From assembly GCA_028551475.1 (NCBI GenBank), contig CM052356.1, forward strand, positions 10,567,884 to 10,631,883: DNA of 64,000 nt. The letters are read 5' to 3'. This document shows positions 52,201 to 62,049 of the stretch, in pieces. This DNA comes from Casuarina equisetifolia (taxonomy: Eukaryota > Streptophyta > Magnoliopsida > Fagales > Casuarinaceae). Below the pieces are notes generated by a model. That model worked only from the letters and a program-made list of their open reading frames with translations, was not told the origin of the DNA and did not search any database. Position 1 is the first letter of the stretch; each line of letters starts with the position of its first letter. The position numbers and the translations under genes are program-made.

Positions 52201-53353
52201 ATAACTACTGACAACAGATACATAAACCTTCAGAAACCTGCAAGAAAATAGTAGTGGGTTTTTACTTTCCGGAGAAAAATTGCTTGAGAGAATCTTCATG
52301 CAGAATCTACTGGAAACGCCCAATAAAAAAGAGAAACAAGGAGGAAAAGAAAAGGATTCTTTTTGAGTCAATGGAAAGTGACATCTTCTATTGAGTACGT
52401 AAATTTAAGTGAAAAATAATTAAATCTTCTCTTGGGAACATATCATGAGACTAAAATAAAAAATAGAGCTTGAGTCCTTTAGGCTTAGCTTTTAGATTTA
52501 GTGGTATAATGCGACATCTTTTATTAAGTACATGATAATGAGTGAGTGGGAATTGAATCTGCATGTAAACCCATTGAGTGAAAGTTCTAGATTCTGGACC
52601 ATCTTATTTTGATATTACAGAATCACTCAAATAATTCTCCTAGGAATTGATCTCCCCCGCCCTTTCCTAGAACAACATTTACAATTGATTCTTACTCTAA
52701 ACCTTTGAAGTTTATCGAAAACATAAACTAAAATATTGAGGAAGTTGTTTCTGCTTTCAACAAGTTCATATACTACGAAGACAAGAAATGTATTGGGTTT
52801 AATTTGCATACGATCTTTTGTGCCTAAATACTGAGTTTTTGGGTTCTTTTTTGCGCAGACACTGAGCGTGCCATACATGAAGTCATCGCGAAACAAGACT
52901 TGCAGAACAATGCAAGCGGTAAGAAAATACAAGTAACCAACGTAGTATACAGGATTAGGATTAAACAGGTCATGATATTGAAAACTAGAAAACCAATCCG
53001 AGTCTCTTAAGAAATGGTCAGAAAGAGTGAAAGTGACCCAGCAACAAGGCCCTGGTAGAGGGGTGGATGGTCACACCTTCCCTCAACCACCATGTGCGGT
53101 AGTTGGAGAAGCAAGAAGGACCCGATTCTTGTAGCACCACTGCGTGCATCTCGTCTGTCTCACAACTTTTTGTCATTAACAAGCCACTTCGACATGATTT
53201 CAGGGTTCAGCAGATGATGGAAACGAAGAAGCAAAGAGGGACCTCAGAAGCCGAGGGCTGTGTCTCGTGCCATTGTCGTGCTTGACTTATGTTACCGGCG
53301 ATGTTGGTGGTGGAAGCATTTGGTCCCCATCTACCTACGGCGGAGGAACTTGA
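49206..53353 (+). CDS. bHLH transcription factor, bHLH110-like
   Basis: Seven coding exons: 49206-49330, 49828-50482, 50991-51113, 51206-51271, 51538-51603, 52859-52918, 53204-53353, all GT-AG, giving 414 residues. The start [16 protein letters not shown] and the acidic middle ([18 protein letters not shown]) match what I recall of bHLH110-like plant factors. The bHLH region (about 290-348) reads [17 protein letters not shown], loop APFGKTDTAS, then [17 protein letters not shown], and is followed by LSVPYMKS and the clade tail [13 protein letters not shown]. In the basic region the H and E that contact an E-box are absent (S and F by my alignment), typical of this atypical clade. The domain is split over exons 3-5 as in relatives. 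Function: nuclear regulator; targets not predicted. Confidence 0.93.
49350..49380. repeat. CT-rich microsatellite in bHLH intron 1
   Basis: Interrupted CT units shortly after the donor site of intron 1. Confidence 0.9.
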
Positions 53354-55519
53354 AGTATGTATCTTTGAAGGGAAGACAAATTCTGCTCATTTTACTAAGC
53401 CCTTAGATGTGTCTGTAGCCTCTTTTAGTGGAGCAAATTTGGTCATCCTGTACAAAATGGATCCCAGGATGGACCAAGTTTGATCCATTAAAAATTAATG
53501 TATTATTTCTATGTATTTCGAAGACCTCCTTTACATTGTTCATGCACGCTACTTGTCTTCTCTCTTCTTCTTCACAACATAAACCCTAGCTAAAACTTCC
53601 TGAAAGCAATGCTGTCTTCGATATTTCACACTACATGTCGGTTCCTCCAACATTATATACAGTTTGTTATGAAGGGGAATCCTGTAAACTGATTCCGTCT
53701 GTCTTAACACATCACAAGGATCTTTTATGAATTATAAAACTTGAGTTCCTAATGAACTTCTCAATAACTTGAGACAATAATTACTCACCATTCACTTAAC
53801 AACTTCAGATCAAGTCGAAAGGCATGAACCCGTGTGTTTCCGGCAGGGATATGACCTTTCATGAGAACTAGTCTTTCTTTATTTTTATTTTTGGGTAGTA
53901 GGCAAACATAAGAGTTGTCCTTGCCTTAGATCCAAGAAACTGGGAGGTGATGGCATAGACTTGGGCAAGGAAAGGCCTGAATTCCAAACCCAACCCACTG
54001 CATCGTCAATCTTCATGCATGAAGCACGCTTTTTTGCTGGTTCCGTCGTCAATGTCCAAGCTCCAGGCTCCAACTCACTGTCCGTACCGTGTCATGGCCA
54101 CACTGTCGCCATTCAGAGGTGAGCTTTGCCGTCCGAAGACATGATTTGCATTGACAGCTTCGTTATTTTGTCTTTCATTACTAATATTATTATGATTATA
54201 AATTGCGTTAAAGGTCAAGTCTGAAAAAGACCTATACATTTTATCAATAGGAAGTCAACTCACTGACTATTGGTTCCTTTTTTGCTCATTACGACAAATC
54301 AGTGGTGATTCACAAAACAATAGGAACATTCAGAACATTCATTTGGCTGTGCTTCGACCTTTACCTTGAGCATTTTAGACCACATTGTATAGAAATAACA
54401 TGGTAAACTCCGTGAGTTTGTGATTCTCTAAAAAATAATAAAAAAATGTTTTTATGACAAAAATCCAACATTAAGTATGCAAATTTTTTAAAAATTTTAA
54501 ATTAAATAAATATTCCTTTAATGAAAATTTCATTTTAAATATAAAATCTCTTGTAATAAAACTTAAATAAAAGAATTTTCTATCTAGCTTTAGAGTTACA
54601 TTTTAAATTGTTCTTGAATTAGACAAAAGGTGGAGCGGTGCCTTTTAAAATATGCTAAATTCAGAGACTAAAGCTTTATCCGCATGCATCCACCGTAAAT
54701 TGGATAAGCCTCGGTGTCTTCGAGCAGCGGTCCTGGCATGCAAGGGTGACGTCATTTTGAATCCGACGGAAGGGCAGCCGGCCGCCGGCGATACCAAGAT
54801 TCTCCTTGAAGCGCCACGTGTGCAGTCACTGACTGGGGAGGGTTTCTGGATAAGGCATTGGCCTCGAAATATCACTATTTCTGTTCTTTTCCTCGAAAAT
54901 ATCGTTTTTAAGATTCCAGCCCACGCCTCACCCTGAATTTCTTTCTGGATTTTAATACCAAGGTTCGCACGCAAATTGCTGCATGACGTTTGAGGTCCAT
55001 CTCCGTGGAAATGTCGTAACTACCCTTCCGGCGAGTACCTTACCTCCTCCGTAAGCTGTTCTAGCAGTACCGGCGAAGCATGCAGGCGGAGAATAGAGTA
55101 TGACGACCCATATTCACAACTCCTCATTAAGCTCAATAAATCAAACTTTATAATATATTAAGAGTAAAGTCACCACTAAACACTCAATGTCACTTAGTCA
55201 GTTAGCTCGAAAGTGAATTAAATGAAATCCTAATCATGAGATTACGAAATATTAACATTTTCATGATAATTAAATAATAATTTATCTGAGAGTAAATAGA
55301 CAATAGCATCATTTTTTCCTGATGTCTATTATCTCCCATTTTTATCAATATTTTGTGCTTATTAATCTTATTAATTAATACAGGCAAAACATAACATTTT
55401 TATCAATATTTTTCGACTATCTATTTCGCCAAATTAACTGGAACCTGCCAGATCAAATGCGAGCCATCAGGGCCATAACCGTAATTGTGTCGGAAATAAT
55501 TGAAAATAAATGTTGCCTC
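53354..55519. other. Intergenic, no gene recognised
   Basis: About 2.2 kb holding the bHLH 3' end, AT-rich DNA at 54,420-54,620 and 55,140-55,420, and a sharply GC-richer patch at 54,700-54,930 in which both strands stay open for about 90-110 codons without any recognised domain. No transposon ends were found. Confidence 0.55.
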
Positions 55520-56507
55520 TTCAAGCTTCAATATCTTTCTTCGCTCTTGTCTCCCCAATTAAACAAGAATCTCTTATCTTCTCGCCTGTCTCTCATTCTC
55601 TCTATCCGGTCCTGTTCATCGCCTTAAGTTGCTTCATCCATAAGCAATTTCTCTTTCAGCCGGAATCTCCTTACTTTTCCGTTTGACTCTTCCGATTCAC
55701 ATGGATCTGTAAGACTTCGGTATAATTTGCAGACCGATCGTCCTGCAATTTTATGTGACCGGAGTTCGTGAATCCTAGGAGTTCGGTGGGAGAGCTCGAG
55801 GAACCGAAGGGAACTTTCCTGTTTGTGGCCGTGATTGGTGATTAAAACTTATTCATCGCTGATCTTTGGTTAAGGTCTGGAGCTTTTTGGGACTTTCAGG
55901 TGTGATTATAGGTCTTAATTTATTTTTTCTGCGTGATTGATTCTTTTAAAACCTTAACTGACTGATACTGATTAAGAACTCGGAAAGTTCCACCGAGGGA
56001 GGGAGGGAGGGAGGGAAGGAAAAGTAAGCCATCTGTCCGGTAGTCTATTTCTGTTTGGTCTTCGAGAAAGATTGAAAGTAAAAAAGAGAAAATCATGATA
56101 GAAGTGGTTATTTACTCTTCTAAATAAGGAAAATATAACACATGGAGGGGTGGATTGTTTATTTTTGGCGGGTTCCGTTCGAGTGAACTGTTCTTTTTGC
56201 CAGAAGCTTTCGGAAATCAAAATCATGAAAAATCAATTTTTTTTCCGCACCCTTTGGGTGCTGCCAAACTGAGCCTTAATGCATTTGTAACGAATCCATA
56301 TTTCTTCATAAAACAGAAGACAAAAATAATCACGTCACAAATCACTTGAAAACATTAAATAGTTTTTTTTTCCCCCACGCGTAAGATCTGATCTATGCAA
56401 TGACAATATGTTTGCCCTTTTTCTTGTCGCACAAAACCATAACAATCCTTTTTTTATTCTCTTTTTTTTTTTTTTGTCTTTCTTCAGTTGGAATTGAAGG
56501 AGGTGAT
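55520..56507 (+). promoter_or_regulatory. BBD nuclease leader with intron and a 3-codon upstream ORF
   Basis: A pyrimidine-rich stretch (55,520-55,680) looks like the start of the transcript. ATGGATCTGTAA at 55,701-55,712 would be a three-codon upstream ORF if included. A leader intron probably starts at a GTGTGA near 55,900 and ends at the acceptor 56,481-56,487, twenty bases before the ATG. A GGGA microsatellite (about 55,995-56,019) lies in the intron. Confidence 0.5.
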
Positions 56508-59500
56508 ATGGGGTCTATCCAAGGACCAGTTATTTGCCCTACAGTTCAAGCAAAACAAGTGGGATTTTACAGTCTCCCTAAGATTGGTCCTGTCGTGAAG
56601 GCTAGGTTGCTAAGAAGTGAATTCTTGGGGTTCAACGGGATCAGTTCTAGAAAGACCAAAGTGGGGATTCTTTCTTGCCAATTTCACGCACAAAGGTACA
56701 AAACCGTGCATTGTAGCTACAGTTCATCCTCCAACGGGAATGGAAGCCCTCCTGAGAATTTCAACGAAAATGATGAAGATTATGTCAACTCCAGCGTGAT
56801 TGAAGCCGGTAAGCTAAGCCAATGATTAGCTTGTGTCTTTGGGTTTTTATATTCCACCGAGTTCTCATAATTTGCTGGTAATCATGCTCACATAAACTAT
56901 TGATTTTTATGAACCCATTATGTTTCCTAAATTCTGATGTATGGTACGAATTTTTCTAGAAGACATAATTTTGCTTCCAAATTCCAATTTTGAAAGCAAC
57001 AAGATGGGCCAGCCCGTTAGTAATTACAGTACCACAGATTTACCAACTTATCTTGTGATGCTCAGTGTTCCATGGAATCATATATGTATCTTTGTTGTCT
57101 GGTATAGTTGAGGTGAAGAGCGGGGCAGATGGTTTCATGATCAAAATGAGAGATGGTAGGCATCTAAGATGTATCCACAACAATCCTCAGGGTGGGCATC
57201 TGCCGGATTATGCTCCACATCCTGCAATTGTATTGAAAATGGAAGACGGGACGGGTCTTCTTCTTCCCATAATTGTTTGTATGTTCATCTTGCTTGTGGT
57301 TCTTTCTATAAGTTTATTCCCATGTTTCTGGATCATCATTTTCAAAGTTGTGATTTTGCTTTAATCGCAGTGGAGATGCCAAGTGTGTTACTAATGGCAG
57401 CAGTGCGCAATGTTCCAATAGTATGTTTTTCCTTGTGTCTGATGTTGAACTATTAAATTCTGACTTGAGCAAAATTTTGGCTTTATGTCCAATAGTGACG
57501 CTAAAAACTATGATGTGATTATTTGTCAGGCTAGGCCCACTTTGTATCAGGTGGTTAAGGAGATGATTGATAAGATGGGCTATGAAGTATGTGTTTATTT
57601 GTTTTTTTCTTCTCTTAGAATGAGATTACCACCTTGAACATGCTTTCTTCATGATTTTTGATATGATACTCATTTTCTCTTTCTGCAGGTCAGACTTGTT
57701 AGAGTTACCAAGAGAGTGCATGAAGCATACTTTGCTCAGTTGTACCTTACCAAGGCACATACTAAATATACCCTTTTACTTCAGTTGTACATTTTTGGTT
57801 TTGAAGAGGGAGGGAGGGGAAAAAGGCACCTCTGCCCCCTGCATGCGCGGGACCGCGGGGGGGGTTGCTTGTGTTTGCTGGTTGGGGTGCAGGGAATATT
57901 GTTTCGTGTTCGTGAGGGTTGTGCTAAATTGTGCAATCATTATTTTTTAAGAAGATAAGTGTCTGATTATCCTATTTGGTGTCACAACAGGCAGGAAATG
58001 GGGCAGAGTGTGTCAGCTTTGACCTTCGGCCATCAGATGCTATCAACATTGCAGTAAGATGCAAGGTAGTCTTTCCATATTAATGTTTATGAATGCTTTT
58101 AGTATTTTTTCAGTATTGGAACTTAATGTTATTTTGGAAGAGATAACAATTGCATGAAGTGGGTTAATGAAATGCTGCAATGGATATATTAACAAATAGT
58201 AGAATATGCATAAGTTTTCTATGGCAAGGAAAGTTCTATTTACCCCCAAAGATAGATTTTTAATTTTCTGAAATGGAAAGAACCAAGCGTGTCTGTGATT
58301 GTATTTCTTTTACATCCATTCCTAGCTAATATGACTGCGTGATGGTGTGCATAGATGACAATATGAGCACAAATCTGGATATGCTGAAATTTTTATTGTG
58401 AGTTTACTGCTTGGCTGGTAAACTGCTTTAGAATTAAGGGTTGGAGGGTGGGATATGTGTGCTTACGTGGGTCATGTTGGGTACCTTTAATCTAGTTGAA
58501 ATTTGGAGCCCATAATTGTGTTCATGGCATTTTGAAACAAAACTATTTGTGCAGCTCTTTTGCCTTGGAAACTTATTAAAATCTATGAAGTCTGCAGACC
58601 TTAAGCTTGACAAGCCAATATTTAATGTTCCTTTTTGTTGGACATTTATTATTTGACCTATCTATCCGGCACCTTGCACTTAAATAAGGTATTTGTAAGG
58701 CCTGAATGATTTCCTTAGCATAGGAACTCATTTTGATGGCGGGATGCGAATAAATATTTTAGAAGGATAGACTGAATAATGGAATTAGGCCTTAGCTGAA
58801 GGAAGTTATTATAACTTGTTGATTCTCTGAGTTTGATCTGTAGTAGATACGAATGTTTTATATGCTTATCAATGGACTGATAGTTGACTGTCTATTTGTT
58901 TTCCATGCGCAGGTGCCAATCCAAGTAAACAAGTACTTGGCATATAGTGATGGGATGAGAGTAATTGAATCCGGCAAGCTGTCAGCTCAAACAACAGGTT
59001 CAGATGGCTTATTATTTACTGAAATGGATCGGTAAGTTATCGGGGACCTTCTTTTCCCTGATTTTTTTTTAGGAACTCATTGATGTGTTGGATGTACTGA
59101 CAAGTTGTCGTCTCTTGATTAAGTTGTCCCTCTGTCAAAAAATTTGTTTCTTTCTCTCTTCTTTTTTTTTTTTTTTTTTTCGGTTTTCTCAGTTCTTGAC
59201 AGGGTTGTTGTCCATCAATTATGAAAGTTGGTAAATAAGAATTGGAAAGCTAGGTTGAAATTAATACCTGTTAGATTTGGCTTTCATGAAGTAGCCACTA
59301 TGGTCAGTGTTCATCTGACTAATTGGTTGATTAGAAAATGTCTATGTTGTCCTTTTGAGATTAACTGAACACAATTTGGTTTCAGGCCAAGTGGTCAACC
59401 TTGCATTGAGACAAAGGAGTTTGATCTTGTGCGGAACATGCTGATTGCTGCTGTTGAAGAACGCTATAGAGACGCTGGTATACCTTTATTGTCTGTTTAT

Positions 59501-60227
59501 TGTTAGGTCATTTTTTCATGATCAATCTGTTTCTCGTGTTTGTGTTGCTTTTCGCCAGTTCAACGCATGATCCTTTTTACAACTGCAGTTGCTGGAAATT
59601 TTAATTGTTTTTTGACGTTATTGTAGTTTTGTAAGAGTGATAATTAGCTATAGAGATCGCATTGGGACAGTCCGGTTTTGTAGTTTTGGAAATCTTATTA
59701 ATATCCATAGGGAACCATGATGGTATGTGTGCATTCTGGGACTTCCTCGCATCCGACATCCAGGACCCTTTTCTCTATCTACAACCCCCCCACCACACAC
59801 ACACACACACAGCGGTACCCCCCTCAACATACGACCCACACGAGCACCAAAAAAGATATACAGTGTTTGACTGTCCTAGTTAATATCTGAGGTTTGGTAT
59901 TCTCATGATTCTGATGTCCTAATGACAGCTCAGTGGAGAGACAAACTCAGTCAACTTAGGGCTAGAAGGAACCTAAATAACAGGTATATGTTTTATTGGT
60001 ACTCCAATTTCGATATTGTTTGCTGTGCTTGCAGGGATTCACTATCTCTTTTCAATAACCTTCCATATCCCGTTTCCCCTTTTTATTCTTTTTCCAACCA
60101 GTATAAGAGGGAAAAACTGTTTTCAATAGCGCGGTATTTCTTTTGCCTCTTTTATCGTCTACACGTCTCATGAGGAAATTATTGCAATGACCATTTCGTT
60201 TTTTGTTTCAGCTCTTGGACGGTGTAA
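56508..60227 (+). CDS. Bifunctional nuclease of the BBD family (BFN domain plus UVR motif)
   Basis: Ten coding exons: 56508-56808, 57108-57278, 57371-57420, 57530-57586, 57689-57754, 57991-58065, 58913-59031, 59386-59477, 59929-59983, 60212-60227, giving 333 residues (Arabidopsis BBD1 is about 325). BBD proteins are reported to have RNase and DNase activity and to act in basal defence and stress responses. Residues 1-100 are a variable N-terminus starting MGSIQGPVICPTVQ as in relatives; 101-250 form the BFN (DUF151) domain with SGADGFMIKMRDGR, GLLLPIIV, VTKRVHEAYFA and FDLRPSDAINIAVR; about 298-325 hold a UVR-like helix EERYRDAAQWRDKLSQLR. All introns are GT-AG except the one after exon 5 (57,755-57,990), which appears to be GC-AG. 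Extra residues SSWTV come from a tiny last exon. Family assignment is firm. Confidence 0.95.
59791..59811. repeat. (CA)n microsatellite in BBD intron
   Basis: About eight CA units beside C-rich sequence, inside the intron between exons 8 and 9. Confidence 0.9.
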
Positions 60228-61747
60228 ATGGTACATAAAATAAGATTCTTCAGAGTTAAGGAGGACCGCAAAATAAGGGGAATTGCTCTCCTCCCTCCTA
60301 TCTATATATATGTATGTAGCTAGCTTGTGAATATATGTAAATACAAAGTTTTTAATGTACATGTACTTGTTAAGCATTTGGAACTTATTGGTTTCAGCTT
60401 ATTATTCTGTTGCTGGTCCCTAATGCATATGGGCTCTTGTGAGGACGCATTGTTCTGATCATCAGCTATTGCTGGGGTGTGCGTCACTCTAAGGCAAGCA
60501 GCTGTAGGTGATGTTCAGTAGCAAATTGGTTGTTTATTTCAAAAGAACAAGTGGCAAGGGGAAGAAGTAAAACATATTTTATCATCAAGACACTATTTAT
60601 ATGTAATTTATTTTCTGACTTTAATGCAAATTACGTAATGATATTTGATTAACGACGGATGGTTTATACATGAAATTTGTGTTTCCTAATACGCTGCATT
60701 ATTGGTTCTATATTGTTGATGCATCAAAAGATAAACCTACCTAAAAAAGTGCATTAAAAGTAATAAATCTGGTGTTAGCTTTTTGATGGGGGGACCAAAT
60801 AACCTGACGGTTGGTACGTTATTCAGCCGCTGGACAATATCTTTCCGTCAATCGGTTTCTTCAACTAACAACAAGACGAGCCACCTTTCGCGAATTGAAG
60901 GATATTTCTGGGTTTACGGGCATGTCGGGCACGTGGCCCATTTGGCGTTCAAAGAAGGGGGTGAGAAATAAGGTTTTATAGCGGGATTCAGCTTTGCTGC
61001 CCGGTGCTGGAGGGAAAGATTCAATCGCGTTCTTCCAAAAATTATTTCGTGCCCTGAAGCCCGGCGCGTTAAGCGTTGAGACAGTGACCGATTCTGGTGG
61101 AAGGTGGCACACCAGAGTGGGGCCGCGCAATTATGGAGTTTTGGGTGCGGCGCAGAAGGCAAGCGTGGTGGTCCCCCCCTGCCCATACGACCTTGTTAAG
61201 ATACTTCTTCCATTTGGGTTGAAGTTGGCTGGTAATTGGCTGTTACGAAATGTCGATACTCACTCTGTGCCAAAAGCATTCGTCTCTTTCTTTCCTTCCT
61301 CTGGAATCCCGTGTAAAAGTCTCCTCTTACCAAATCCTACTCGGATTTCAACGTCACTATTAGACTTTATTGGAAATATTCAACGAAAAATAAAATATGT
61401 GGATAAAAACTGTCTAGATCTTGTCTTAAAAACCCAAATATCGAGAATAAGGATTTGCAAAACAGAGAATAAAACCCATAAAATGCAAGTTGGCAGAACG
61501 CGATTATCCAAGTCAGAACGAGCACCTAAAGTTTTCAAAACCAAAACGCTTTGAAACTCATTAAATAAATTACCTGCAAAAAATAAAAGCAAAAGACAAA
61601 TAACCGCCGACGCCGACGTCGACGTACTCGCGCCAAGCTTTACTTGAAGAAATTACGCGGCACAGTTCCATAACACGTGGCAACGTTCCAAGGACCTGTA
61701 CGGGCCGAATCGAACCCTGCCTCAGCAAGCCTAAGCATCTGGTCTAG
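60228..61747. other. BBD 3' end and SFH upstream region
   Basis: The first 200 bases are the likely BBD 3' UTR. The rest has no recognised gene. A GC-rich patch at about 60,990-61,200 sits in a plus-strand frame that stays open for 186 codons (60,994-61,554) but begins with TTG and matches no family I know. Confidence 0.5.
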
Positions 61748-62049
61748 TATATACCACTGCCCCGTCTGTTTGCTTCTCAGCTCCTTCGCTACAGCTTTGA
61801 GTTTGCTTGGACGAATCTGTCATACCTTCTTAATGTCCCTCGCTTCTCTCTCTTTTTCGTCTACGTTTCCTTTTGCCGAGGATATTGATTACCTAAATTG
61901 TTGACGAGGACTCCGTCAAAGATCGGAGGCGTATTTGATGTGTCTAGCCCCCACCAACGGAGATTCATTTTGTACCTGTGTCATACAATTCTTGTTATTT
62001 ATGGTCTCGTTTTAGCGTTTCCGCCGATCGTTGAACCGATAAGGCTGAC
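61748..62049 (+). promoter_or_regulatory. SFH promoter TATA box and leader with upstream ORFs
   Basis: TATATA (61,748-61,753) stands about 300 bases before the ATG. The leader after it contains an upstream ORF of 23 codons (61,833-61,904) and a second ATG-started frame near 61,938. Both end before the main start at 62,050. If transcription begins near 61,780 both would be in the message. Confidence 0.5.

Noticed and set aside
54645-54974. Calling the GC-rich patch a gene
   Set aside because: Open on both strands with no domain or splice context; kept only as a finding.
56400-56507. In-frame upstream extension of the BBD protein (MTICLPFFLSHK...)
   Set aside because: This is T-rich intron sequence ending in a good acceptor at 56,481-56,487; the family start is MGSIQGP at 56,508.
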